A program made the translations under genes and the position numbers. Of a stretch of 64,000 nucleotides of DNA, positions 1 through 7,706 are shown piece by piece. The notes beneath the pieces are model-generated. The model saw only the letters and a program-made list of their open reading frames with translations. It was not told where the DNA came from and ran no database searches. The stretch covers positions 16,464 through 80,463 of the forward strand of contig NZ_MPDM01000008.1 in assembly GCF_001936115.1 (NCBI RefSeq), written 5' to 3'. Source of the stretch: Boudabousia marimammalium. GTDB taxonomy: Bacteria; Actinomycetota; Actinomycetes; Actinomycetales; Actinomycetaceae. How positions within the stretch are numbered: position 1 is the stretch's first letter; each line of letters opens with the position of its first letter.

Positions 1-14
1 TTCGCGCCGCTGGG

Positions 15-246
15 TGTGTTGCATAGTGTTGGTGAGTGCGGTGGTTGTGTCGCATAGTGTTGGTGAGTGCGGTGGTTGTGTTGCATAGTGTTGTTTTGGG
101 GGTGGTTTTTGCGGCACAGTGGGACGTTTTGCGACTCAGCGGTGTTTGGGTGGTGCGGTGAGTGTGGTGGGTGTGTTGCATAGTGTTGTTTTGGGGGTGT
201 TTTTTGCGGCACAGTGGGACGTTTTGCGACTCAGCGGTTTCGGGGA
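15..246 (+). repeat. Phased short-repeat cluster 1
   Basis: Three related boxes recur here in one orientation. Z is TTGCATAGTGTTG at 19, 50 (one mismatch), 81 and 176. Y is TTTTGCGGCACAGTGG at 107 and 202. X is TTTTGCGACTCAGCGG at 127 and 222. Y to X start spacing is 20 bp in both copies, Z to the TTGC of Y is 28 bp, and the first three Z boxes are exactly 31 bp apart. The ZYX block repeats with a 95-bp period. The top strand is rich in G and T and poor in C. The boxes are not palindromic, so they are not terminators. The same family recurs at 1493-1607 and 11550-11798. Bases 247-428, between this cluster and the first gene, hold nothing I recognise. Confidence 0.85.
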
Positions 247-428
247 CGCTCACTAAGATGCCGCAGCTGGTCAATAACACAGCGCGCCCTCGGCCAATCA
301 CCTCACCTGCACAAGCTGCCAACTTCAGCGCGCACCCTCGAACTTATCCACAAAAAACAGCACTTCATCGAATTCAGAACCTCACGAAAACAAGCAGCCT
401 CCCAGCATCAAACACGCAAAAATAAAGC

Positions 429-1469
429 ATGACTATTTCCTGCGACGACATCCAGATCACACCCGCGCAGCAACTGACTCGATCAACCATTACGCGCGCA
501 CTACAGCCGCCAAAACAAGGCCAAACACCGCCCGAATACGTCAGAATCAAGCACGGACACTATCTCCAAACTCCGCAAAATCTCAACGAAAAAGACATCT
601 ATGAAGCAAAACTAATCGCCGGTCTGGCGCGGCTCAAAGCAACTTCAGAAGCGCAAAAACACACGGTTTTTACCCTAGAATCTGCATGCCTGCTCTACGG
701 CTTCAACATCAACAATGCAAACCCGCCAATATCAATCGTGCGGCCAGTCAGCAGCAACCGGCACCGCTATCGCTACCCGCCGCTCTGGCTAGCGGGGAAC
801 TACATCTCAGGAGTCGCCGTCGAACCAATCACCTGCAAAGTTTCACCTCTACGCGTGCGCAAAGTACAAGGAATGCTGGCGGTGGAGCCGATAGAACTAA
901 TCTGCACTCTGCTGCGCCGCCGCCCGCCGCTACCGGCAATGATTGCCGTGGACAGTGCCTGTCAGCAACTTTGCAAAGCGGATGCTCGGCATCGCGAACA
1001 GACTGAGCTGCGGTTCGCTCAGCTTAAGGAACAAGTGCTGCAGCGGCTGGAGGAGCTGCGGCACTGCAAAGGCTACCATCAGGCAAAAGAGCTGGCGGCT
1101 TTAATGACACCGTGGGCGCAGTCTCCGCTGGAGACTCGTTTTCGGTTGATTTGCGCAGCATGGGACTTTCCGTCACCGATTTTGCAGCATCTAGTTCGAG
1201 CTGAGGGTGAGAAGTTTTTCCTGGATGCTTTTTTCCCAGAGTCTGCCGTCGGGGTGGAGATCGATGGATTATCCAAATATCAAACCCCGAATGCTTTAGC
1301 GCAGGAGAAGCGGCGACACCACAAGATTGAACGCCAGGGAATCCACCTAATCAGGTTCACGTTTGATGATTTACGAAACCCCGTGAGTGTGCAAAGAGAG
1401 TTGGCTTCGTTGATGCCTCAGGTGATGGTGGCGCCGAGGGTTCGTCTGTATCTTTTAGCCGGCTGGTGA
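429..1469 (+). CDS. AbiEi-like/DUF559 nuclease-fold protein
   Basis: This 346-residue protein resembles the actinobacterial proteins that pair an AbiEi-type antitoxin-like N-terminal half with a C-terminal DUF559 (Vsr-like, PD-(D/E)XK) fold. The middle part (about residues 75-190) has the VEPIELICTLL segment typical of the AbiEi-like region. The C-terminus (about 260-340) has the pattern GVEIDG, then KY, then EKRRHHKIERQGI, then RFTFDDL, where the Asp/Glu and Lys would be catalytic in active members. There is no clear ribosome-binding site; the AT-rich sequence just before ATG 429 could be a leaderless -10. Codon use in the first half is A-rich compared with its neighbours, which may indicate transfer. 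It is bracketed by two copies of the repeat family. Its substrate and role are unknown, and a defence or DNA-processing function is only inference. Confidence 0.7.
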   Translation: MTISCDDIQITPAQQLTRSTITRALQPPKQGQTPPEYVRIKHGHYLQTPQNLNEKDIYEAKLIAGLARLKATSEAQKHTVFTLESACLLYGFNINNANPPISIVRPVSSNRHRYRYPPLWLAGNYISGVAVEPITCKVSPLRVRKVQGMLAVEPIELICTLLRRRPPLPAMIAVDSACQQLCKADARHREQTELRFAQLKEQVLQRLEELRHCKGYHQAKELAALMTPWAQSPLETRFRLICAAWDFPSPILQHLVRAEGEKFFLDAFFPESAVGVEIDGLSKYQTPNALAQEKRRHHKIERQGIHLIRFTFDDLRNPVSVQRELASLMPQVMVAPRVRLYLLAGW

Positions 1470-1492
1470 GGGGCTGGTTGTTGGTGGGTGTG

Positions 1493-1607
1493 TTGCATAG
1501 TGTTGTTTTGGGGGTGGTTTTTGCGACACAGTGGGACGTTTTGCGACTCAGCGGTGTTTGGGTGGTGTCTGGTTGGTGGGGCAGTGGGACGTTTTGCGAC
1601 TCAGCGG
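1493..1607 (+). repeat. Phased short-repeat cluster 2
   Basis: One complete ZYX block occurs here: Z at 1493, a Y variant TTTTGCGACACAGTGG at 1519 and X at 1539. A partial second unit follows (CAGTGGGA near 1581, X at 1592-1607). The spacings match cluster 1 (Z to Y 28 bp, Y to X 20 bp). The block lies just after the stop of the DUF559-type gene and before the convergent ABC exporter genes, in the same orientation as cluster 1. The rest of 1470-1691 shows no gene and no terminator with a T-run. Confidence 0.85.
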
Positions 1608-1691
1608 TTTTAGGGCGTGCAGTAGCGCGGACTGCTAGGAATGCGAACCCGATTGTGAATGTGGGCAAATGAAATCCAAAAAGTGCAGGGA

Positions 1692-2561
1692 TTAACTCCT
1701 CTGGAGCACGCCGTCTTCCATCCGGTAAACCGTGTCGACCTGATTAATCAGCCTCTCATCATGGGTGACCATGATGATACAGGTGTTGAAAGCGCGCGCC
1801 TGCTCACGCAGCAATGCGGCCACCTCATGCGCCTTCTTCGAATCCAAAGACGCGGTCGGCTCATCAGCTAAAATCACGGCCGGCCTGCCGTAAAGCGCGC
1901 GAGCAATCGCGGCGCGTTGCGCCTCACCACCAGAGAGGGAAGAACGATGCTTATCCTTCAGCTTCTCAATCCCCAAAGAGGCTAACAGCTTGTCACGATC
2001 CGCCTGAGTGTGGCCTTCTGTATCGCGAGTTTTAGCTGCACGATCAAAGAGCGTGAGCTGCTCATTAACCGTCAAATAGGGCACCAGATTGGAAGACTGT
2101 AAAACGAAACCGATAGTTTTCAAACGGACTTTTGCCCGCTCAGACTCATTCAAATCCGCCAGATTTTGTCCGCCCACCTGCACGGTTCCGCCGCTGGGTT
2201 TTTGGAGGCCGCCGATAATGGTCAGCATCGTGGATTTGCCGGAACCAGACGGGCCAATCAGGGCAATGAACTCACCCTCACGAGCTTGAAAATCTGTCGG
2301 CTGCAAGGCGTGAATCGTCTCAGAGCCCTGCTGGAAATCCTTATAGACTCCGTCTAGCTTCACAATCACCTGGCCTAGCTCCGCGTCGCCCTCGGGCTCG
2401 TGACGAGGGGGAGTAGCTGGCTCGGTCGCTTGCGCTTGAGCCGGGGATAACGGCTGGTCGGTGGCCTGTGCGCCCTCGGCCCGCTGTGCCTGTGTGTTTT
2501 CGGCGTTGAGCCGCTGCCGGCTGGGGAAACGCTCCTGGGTTTCGTCATGTTGCTCAGTCAA
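1692..2561 (-). CDS. ABC exporter ATP-binding protein, MacB/LolD type
   Basis: This ATPase should power the neighbouring FtsX/MacB-fold permease. In the 289-residue protein, Walker A GPSGSGKST is at residues 103-111, the signature LSGGE at about 209-213 and Walker B VILADEPTASLD at about 229-240. These are typical of the MacB/LolD branch, which does mechanotransmission or export rather than uptake. The start is TTG, preceded by AAAGGA with six-base spacing, and this ribosome site overlaps the end of the permease gene, so the two genes form one operon. The first 60 residues are an unusual polar Q/A/P-rich extension starting with RFPSRQRL at residue 11. A similar RFPSR segment begins the unrelated membrane protein at 38616. 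The substrate is unknown. Confidence 0.9.
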   Translation of the reverse strand: MTEQHDETQERFPSRQRLNAENTQAQRAEGAQATDQPLSPAQAQATEPATPPRHEPEGDAELGQVIVKLDGVYKDFQQGSETIHALQPTDFQAREGEFIALIGPSGSGKSTMLTIIGGLQKPSGGTVQVGGQNLADLNESERAKVRLKTIGFVLQSSNLVPYLTVNEQLTLFDRAAKTRDTEGHTQADRDKLLASLGIEKLKDKHRSSLSGGEAQRAAIARALYGRPAVILADEPTASLDSKKAHEVAALLREQARAFNTCIIMVTHDERLINQVDTVYRMEDGVLQRS

Positions 2562-2571
2562 CTTTGTTCCT

Positions 2572-3621
2572 TTACTTCAACGCAATCAGCGGATCAACTT
2601 TGGTGGCGCTACGCACGGAGAACAGCGCGCCCAACAGGCTGAAACCAACCATGATGGCACCCATCAATCCGAACAGCAGCCAAGGAATAGTGATGGGAAC
2701 CTGCGGTGGGATGACCGCCTGCAAAGCAATCACGATGACCACCGCCAGCACGGAACCCAGAATGGAAAGAATCGCAGTCTGCCAGATTACGGACCAGCCA
2801 ATCATCCAGTTACTGATGCCCTGCGTCTTCATGACGCCAAAAATCCGCCTCTTCTGCAAAGTGAGAACGTAAATGAAGATCCCCAAAATTACGGCTGAAA
2901 CAATAATCAGCGCAATCACCATCAGCATGAAGGTCAGATTTTGTTCACTCACGCCAGGCAGCTCAGTGTAGAAATCTGAAAGGGTTTGCGAAGTCAGCTT
3001 GTAATCTTCCAGTTGACTGGCGGAAACCTCACCCTTGGTGGTGATTGCGGAAACAAAGCCACGATACTGCGGTCCGGTGCTCTGCCAATCTGGGATTGTC
3101 ATATAAACAATCGGGGCGGCCGCATAGGTGCGATCAGTGGTGAAACCAACAATTTTGAAAGGCTCATCTCGCTGCGAGGTCTGCACTGTGTCGCCCAGCT
3201 TGTAGCCGTCTTGTTTCAAGCTGTCATCGGCGACAACCTCGCCCTCGGCCCCATACATTTTTCCCTCAACCAGCTGCGGCGCGGTGAAATCTTTGGGATC
3301 CATCGCCAAAATCGTGGTGGTGGTGCGCTCATCTCCGCGTTTGAGGGTGAGGACTCCCAAGCCGAGGCGGGCCACGTCTTCCGCCTCAATCTGCTTCGCG
3401 GCATCCTCGGGAATCAAGGAAGCCTGGATACTCTGGTTCGAGGCTTCGCTTAACAGCACATAATCGGAGTCAAGCTTTTGAATGCCCTGCGTCATTGCGG
3501 CCAGCAGCCCGACCGCCAGTGCGGTGAGGAAAAAGGCCAGAATCCCCACCAAAGTAATCATTGCGGTAATCAGCGCAAAGTGCCGTTTTTCGTGCGTAAT
3601 CTCTTTGAAGGCTAGAAACAT
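2572..3621 (-). CDS. ABC transporter permease, FtsX/MacB type
   Basis: This 349-residue permease has the layout of the FtsX/MacB family: one N-terminal membrane helix (about residues 15-45), a large extracytoplasmic domain (about 45-230) and three C-terminal helices (about 235-345) ending in PLIALK. The start is placed at ATG 3621, giving MFLAFKEITHEKRHF, the usual beginning of the family. An upstream in-frame ATG at 3645 would add eight atypical residues and has no ribosome site. AATAAT lies six bases before ATG 3621, so the mRNA may be leaderless. It is cotranscribed with the ATPase at 1692-2561. The pair probably exports a lipid, peptide or drug, or acts on envelope proteins. The cargo cannot be told from sequence. 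Confidence 0.88.
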   Translation of the reverse strand: MFLAFKEITHEKRHFALITAMITLVGILAFFLTALAVGLLAAMTQGIQKLDSDYVLLSEASNQSIQASLIPEDAAKQIEAEDVARLGLGVLTLKRGDERTTTTILAMDPKDFTAPQLVEGKMYGAEGEVVADDSLKQDGYKLGDTVQTSQRDEPFKIVGFTTDRTYAAAPIVYMTIPDWQSTGPQYRGFVSAITTKGEVSASQLEDYKLTSQTLSDFYTELPGVSEQNLTFMLMVIALIIVSAVILGIFIYVLTLQKRRIFGVMKTQGISNWMIGWSVIWQTAILSILGSVLAVVIVIALQAVIPPQVPITIPWLLFGLMGAIMVGFSLLGALFSVRSATKVDPLIALK

Positions 3622-3774
3622 ACCCTGATTATTACACAGTGTCATAAACCGGGTTTAGTTTTGTCTTGAGGACGAGGACGTGTGCGGTGGAAACCCGCCA
3701 GTTTCTGGTAATATTTCAGCCGTAATCAATGCTTTTAGCTGACTGCGTAAGCAATCATTATTTCGGGAGAACCA

Positions 3775-4479
3775 ATGCGCGAAAAACGACTATTGGGTCG
3801 CAAAATTGTCACCTTGCTACCTATTTTGGCGCTGGCTGGGATGGGTTTAACAGCCTGCACCGCGGATGGACCGGCCGCTCCCACACCGGAGACAACCGCA
3901 GAGAAAGTGATGACAGTGGAGGCTGTTCCGACAGTTTCCACCCCGGAAGTTACGGTGGAAGCCACCCCGGAAGCTGCCTCGAAAAAGCAGGCAGTGAAAC
4001 AGCTGAAAACGCCGCAGGGCTTTGACCTCCCCGCGGGCGCCTACCCTCAGGCTGGCGGCCCCATCCCGAAGGATGCTACCGAGATTACCTCTGTTCATAC
4101 TGGGGATGGAGCTCAGGTAGCGACCTGGAAGACACCTTCAGGCAATATTGGTTGCGACCTGGGTCAGTTCGATGGTGAAGCAGTCGCGGGCTGTGGAATC
4201 TTGCAGGTGAAAACCGCCCCCAAGGTGCAAGGCCCCGATGGTCCAGACAGCCCCGCTAACTGGGTAGAGTTCAGTGACCCAGCGGGCGCGTATTTTGAGG
4301 TACTTAGCGACGTGGCGTTCTTTATGGTGCCTGAACCTGAAGCGCAGGTAGTCCCATACGGTCAGTCCGTCTTCTTTATGGATTATGCTTGCGTGTCCGA
4401 AAAGAGTGGCGTGACCTGCTGGAACGTGAAGAGCGGGCACGGTACCTTCATGAGCCGTGAGGGGCTAGAAATCTTCTAA
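3775..4479 (+). CDS. Putative lipoprotein of unknown function
   Basis: This 234-residue protein begins with a charged segment, a hydrophobic stretch and the lipobox LTAC, with Cys28 as the lipidation site. It is therefore an exported lipoprotein. Residues 29-70 form a low-complexity T/E/P/V linker. The globular part (about 80-234) contains several Cys residues (in SGNIGCDL, VAGCGI, DYACVS and TCWN) that could form disulphides outside the cell. I do not recognise a characterised family, although SGNIGC-type secreted actinobacterial proteins exist. The start is supported by GGGAGA just before ATG, and TAATAT near 3707 is a plausible -10. It is followed by a strong terminator, so it is monocistronic. 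Confidence 0.75.
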   Translation: MREKRLLGRKIVTLLPILALAGMGLTACTADGPAAPTPETTAEKVMTVEAVPTVSTPEVTVEATPEAASKKQAVKQLKTPQGFDLPAGAYPQAGGPIPKDATEITSVHTGDGAQVATWKTPSGNIGCDLGQFDGEAVAGCGILQVKTAPKVQGPDGPDSPANWVEFSDPAGAYFEVLSDVAFFMVPEPEAQVVPYGQSVFFMDYACVSEKSGVTCWNVKSGHGTFMSREGLEIF

Positions 4480-4503
4480 AACAGATGCCCCCAGAGCAGA
4501 TAA

Positions 4504-4547
4504 AAACCGCCCCTACTATTCCAGATTCTGGACGGTAGGGGCGGTTT
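4504..4547. terminator. Bidirectional terminator after the lipoprotein gene
   Basis: Arms AAACCGCCCCTAC and GTAGGGGCGGTTT form a perfect 13-bp stem. A pyrimidine-rich tail follows on the + strand and an A-run precedes the stem. It lies between the stop at 4479 and the convergent gene ending at 4622. Confidence 0.8.
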
Positions 4548-4621
4548 CTGCTTCTTTAACTGAGATTTACTAAAGCTAAATCTCTAAACCTAGATTCACT
4601 ACAGGTTAAACTCTTGAGAAC

Positions 4622-4999
4622 CTAGATTCCTTGACTTGGGTTGGGAAGCATGGATGCCCCAATAATGGCGGCGATAATCATGATGATGAAGAACAGGGCG
4701 ATGAAAATGCCGAAGACAATCAGGCGGGCTTTCGCGTAGTTCTTGCGGGATTCGCTCTGGTCAGAGGAAACTAAAATCACGATCCACCAGATCACAGACA
4801 GGAAGCTTTCAAGAATCAGGTTGATCACCCAAGACTTGGTGGAGTCGCCGTTAATGCCGCCCTGCTGAGCGGAAGACTGGTACATCGGCTGGGCGTACTG
4901 TCCTTGGCCGTACTGTCCTTGGCCGTATTGGGCCTGCTCTGCGGTGGCCGGGGTTTCAGCGGCGGCGTTGTTTTGGCTGGGATCGTACGGGTTAGTCAT
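4622..4999 (-). CDS. Small Q/Y/G-repeat membrane protein
   Basis: This 125-residue protein has a hydrophilic N-terminus with three near-tandem QYGQG/QYAQ repeats (about residues 24-38). Two hydrophobic segments follow, at about 55-77 and 93-118, separated by a basic loop (ESRKNYAKAR). The architecture resembles the small DUF4870- or CD225-like membrane proteins of Gram-positive bacteria, but I cannot assign a family. The start has a good ribosome site (AAGGAG, five bases before ATG). The N-terminal repeat is encoded by a 15-base tandem repeat that could vary in copy number. It is transcribed alone, divergently from the deoxyribosyltransferase-like gene. Confidence 0.75.
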   Translation of the reverse strand: MTNPYDPSQNNAAAETPATAEQAQYGQGQYGQGQYAQPMYQSSAQQGGINGDSTKSWVINLILESFLSVIWWIVILVSSDQSESRKNYAKARLIVFGIFIALFFIIMIIAAIIGASMLPNPSQGI

Positions 5000-5100
5000 A
5001 AAGACTCCTTCTCATGTCAGCCTATTTGAGTATCATCTTGAACATAGTAATAGGCATTAGGTTACGTCTTGGCCACTATATCAATGGGCAGCATAAGAAT

Positions 5101-5114
5101 CGAAACGCGTTTCG
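5101..5114. promoter_or_regulatory. Palindromic operator candidate
   Basis: CGAAACGCGTTTCG is a perfect 14-bp palindrome between divergent genes, about 100 bp upstream of the start at 4999 and 118 bp upstream of the start at 5232. The form GAAACG/CGTTTC resembles LacI/GalR-type operators. No regulator gene is adjacent, so which gene it controls is unknown. Confidence 0.4.
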
Positions 5115-5231
5115 CAACTGTGTTGTATTCAACCGAAAAACTGGGTTCTATAGTTTAAAGTCCCGCCAACCTGTTAAAGTCGAAGCAGAACAAATCGGGT
5201 ATCAAGCCCCGCTAACAGAAGGATAAAACAG

Positions 5232-5723
5232 ATGGCTTTCGCATATGTTGCCGGCAATATTATGACCTACGGAAACCAGTGTGAGCTGGCTCGGGTGGAA
5301 GAAATCCTCACCGAAGCGGGGGTTGACTTCTATTCTCCCAGGTTGAATAAGTCAATCAACGACAAAAAAGCCGTCACAGTTGAAGCCAATAATGGCTTGG
5401 CTGAGCGCATCGTGAAAGCCGATACCGACCGAATCCGCCAAGCCGACATTATTGTGGTGATCGTGGATCAGGGTGGCATCGGCACCCTAGTGGAAATCGG
5501 TCAGATCTTCGAAATGGTTTCCCGCGGCGACAAGAAGCGAGTCTTCTTCACCTGCTCCGATATTCGCCGCACCGACCTGCCAGAACAGGGTGACCGTCGT
5601 AGCTTCAGCTTGAACCAGTACCTGTACGGCGTTATCTTGGCTCTGACCGACGGTAAAGGCATCCAAGAACTGGATGAAATTAAGGAAGAGTTGAAAGCCA
5701 TTGTGGAGGCAGAAAACGCCTGA
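5232..5723 (+). CDS. Nucleoside 2-deoxyribosyltransferase family protein
   Basis: This 163-residue protein has the Rossmann-like fold pattern of the nucleoside 2-deoxyribosyltransferase family (PF05014). It has an N-terminal YVAGN strand and loop, the segment IRQADIIVVIVDQGGIGTLVEIG with the acidic residue in GTLVEIG where these enzymes place their nucleophilic Glu, and a C-terminal helix. Family members cleave or transfer deoxyribose between bases, and some act on nucleotides. The exact substrate is open. The start is supported by AGAAGGA upstream. The gene ends just before the TIGR03943-type membrane protein, so it may be cotranscribed with it, with no obvious functional link. Confidence 0.75.
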   Translation: MAFAYVAGNIMTYGNQCELARVEEILTEAGVDFYSPRLNKSINDKKAVTVEANNGLAERIVKADTDRIRQADIIVVIVDQGGIGTLVEIGQIFEMVSRGDKKRVFFTCSDIRRTDLPEQGDRRSFSLNQYLYGVILALTDGKGIQELDEIKEELKAIVEAENA

Positions 5724-5754
5724 TTCTCAGGGCAGCAAAGCACCCCATTCGGGG

Positions 5755-6570
5755 GTGTTCCATGAGCATTCGCATGATGTTCAAGCAGCACAGGCAGTAA
5801 ACAGTGCTCTGCTGGCAGTGTTTTGGCTACTGGTATCAGTTTTTATTCTCAGCCTAGTAGCTAGCGGTCACGCCAATAACTATGTGCAAACCTTCTGGCG
5901 CCCATTTTTGCTGCTTGCCGCTACCCTAGTTGGACTGCTCAGCCTGTCAACACTGGGCCAAAGCCTGCGCCAAGCTTCGGGTAAAAATATGTTACGTACC
6001 CCATGGTTCGCTTATCTGCTGCTAATTCCCGCTGTTTTAGTAGTCGCCTCCGCGCCCTCCCCGCTGGGCGCAGCCATGTTAGAGAACTCCACCAACGCCA
6101 GCTCACTCAGCGGTTCGGACGGCGGCTCACCCTCGTCCTCGGCGATCGGCGCGAAATTCCAAGGCGGCCTCGACCTGACACCCCTAAACCCGAACCAGCC
6201 CAACCCGCTCACCCTAGAAGAACTCTCTGACCGCTTTAACCTAGGTGACCCGAAAGAACTATGGGGCAAACCGCTGCGGGTGATTGGTTTTGTTTCGCAT
6301 GGCCTGCCTGAGGACGCCTACGGCGACATTGGGGAGCCGCGCAAACCCGGCCAACCCAAGGCCGCATACCAGCTAAGTCGTTTCAAAATTTTCTGCTGCG
6401 CCGCCGACGGAATCTCATACTCCGCCGTGATTGTGACCGACCAAGACATCCCTAATGACACCTGGCTGCAAATCGACGGACAAATCGTGGAAGATGACAG
6501 CCTCAACGCCGTATTCATTAAGCCCACCCGCATCACCCCAATCCCGCAGCCGGAGAAGCCATACCTATGA
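5755..6570 (+). CDS. TIGR03943-type membrane protein (YcgQ-like)
   Basis: The 271-residue protein has four likely membrane segments in the first half and a soluble C-terminal domain (about residues 135-270) with VIGFVSHGLP, FKIFCCAADG and QIDGQI. This matches the TIGR03943/DUF1980 family, which is usually encoded next to a COG0701 permease, as here. I chose GTG 5755, which gives an early His-rich MFHEHSHD. A TTG at 5701 would overlap the previous gene. The GTG lies inside a small inverted repeat (CACCCC then GGGGTG). The stop overlaps the permease start by four bases, so translation is coupled. Metal or metalloid transport is plausible from the partner family and the His/Cys residues, but is not shown. 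Confidence 0.75.
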   Translation: MFHEHSHDVQAAQAVNSALLAVFWLLVSVFILSLVASGHANNYVQTFWRPFLLLAATLVGLLSLSTLGQSLRQASGKNMLRTPWFAYLLLIPAVLVVASAPSPLGAAMLENSTNASSLSGSDGGSPSSSAIGAKFQGGLDLTPLNPNQPNPLTLEELSDRFNLGDPKELWGKPLRVIGFVSHGLPEDAYGDIGEPRKPGQPKAAYQLSRFKIFCCAADGISYSAVIVTDQDIPNDTWLQIDGQIVEDDSLNAVFIKPTRITPIPQPEKPYL

Positions 6571-7646
6571 GCCGCCGACGCACCCTTGCCCTCACAGTTT
6601 TCGTCGCAATCGCGCTGGTCCTGATCGCATGGAGCCAATTCGGGGCCGGTTGGGGGAGCACCGCCAATCCCTTCCTGCCTCTGCCAGGACGACTTGAATC
6701 CTGGGCCGCCATTACGGTAGCCATCTGCGTCCAATCCTTCCCCTTCCTGGTGCTGGGCGTCAGCATCTCCGCCAGCATTGAGGCCTTCGCGCCGCCTGGA
6801 TTCCTCCAAAAAATCACGCCCCGCAACCCGGTGTTAGCAGTGCCCGTCGCCTCGGTCGCCGCCGTAGGCTTACCGGGCTGCGAATGCGCGTCAGTGCCGG
6901 TCGCCCAATCATTCATCCGTAACGGTGTGGACCGCTCAGCCGCCCTAGTTTTCATGCTGGCTTCCCCAGCCGTGAACCCGGTCGTCCTAGTATCCACCGC
7001 GGTCGCCTTCTATGCGCTACCGGGCATGGTGTGGGCGCGGCTGGTGGCCTCTTTTGCGGCCGTCATTGCCGCGGGCTGGCTCTGGCTGGCAATCAGCCGC
7101 CGCCCGCAAGCTACTGTCGCCGCCGATTCCTCTGCTGTGGGCGCCTCACATACCAGCGAGCCAGACTCCCACTTCACGGTCGCCACTGATCTTGTTTCCA
7201 CACCAGTCCGCGGCAACCAGTCAGGCACATGGCCACAAAAACTACGACTCTTCCAGCAAGCTGCCCTGCACGATCTGACGCAAGCCGGCGGCTTCCTAGT
7301 GCTGGGGGCAATCGCCGCCGGTTTCGTCAAAGTAATGGTGCCAATCAGCTGGTTCCACACCGTTTCACAACGACCCACCCTAGCGGTCCTTGTGATGGCA
7401 CTACTGGCAATCTTGCTATCGCTTTGCTCCGAAGCGGACGCTTTCGTAGCGGCCTCCTTCACCGCAGTTTCCCCGACCGCGCAGCTGGCCTTCATGGTGG
7501 TCGGCCCCATGATCGACATTAAGCTAATCTCCATGCAAATCGGGGCTTTCGGCATCAAATTCGTGCGGGCCTTCATCCCGCTAGTGCTGGCTTGCGCACT
7601 ATTATCTTCCGCAACTATCGGCTTCCTGTTTTTTGGGGCACTCTAA
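6567..7646 (+). CDS. COG0701 (DUF318) permease
   Basis: This 359-residue protein with about eight to nine membrane helices belongs to the COG0701/DUF318 permeases, a family that includes ArsP-type organoarsenical and SO_0444-type Cu/Zn efflux proteins. The conserved first-half motif GLPGCECASVPVAQSF, followed by ASPAVNPVV, is intact, and the second repeat has LSLCSEADAFVAASF. Both Cys-containing signatures would lie in the membrane as a metal path. The hydrophilic loop at about residues 180-220 is longer than usual. It is translationally coupled to the TIGR03943 protein (ATGA overlap). The substrate is unknown. Confidence 0.85.
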   Translation: MSRRRTLALTVFVAIALVLIAWSQFGAGWGSTANPFLPLPGRLESWAAITVAICVQSFPFLVLGVSISASIEAFAPPGFLQKITPRNPVLAVPVASVAAVGLPGCECASVPVAQSFIRNGVDRSAALVFMLASPAVNPVVLVSTAVAFYALPGMVWARLVASFAAVIAAGWLWLAISRRPQATVAADSSAVGASHTSEPDSHFTVATDLVSTPVRGNQSGTWPQKLRLFQQAALHDLTQAGGFLVLGAIAAGFVKVMVPISWFHTVSQRPTLAVLVMALLAILLSLCSEADAFVAASFTAVSPTAQLAFMVVGPMIDIKLISMQIGAFGIKFVRAFIPLVLACALLSSATIGFLFFGAL

Positions 7647-7706
7647 CGCGCCCTCGTCCTCGGCCCCAAATCAAAGCCAGCCCCCATCCTGCGGCCTAGT
7701 AAAGTT

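Noticed and set aside
15..246. CRISPR-like repeat array
   Set aside because: Units are direct, but the spacing sequences are themselves repeated and GT-rich, the boxes differ from each other, and no cas gene is present.
162..432. Two short + strand frames before the DUF559-type gene
   Set aside because: They start inside the repeats, overlap each other in different frames and have no ribosome site or protein-like composition.
5014..5226. 70-codon frame in the divergent region
   Set aside because: It covers the palindrome and promoter area of the deoxyribosyltransferase-like gene, lacks a ribosome site and resembles no protein.
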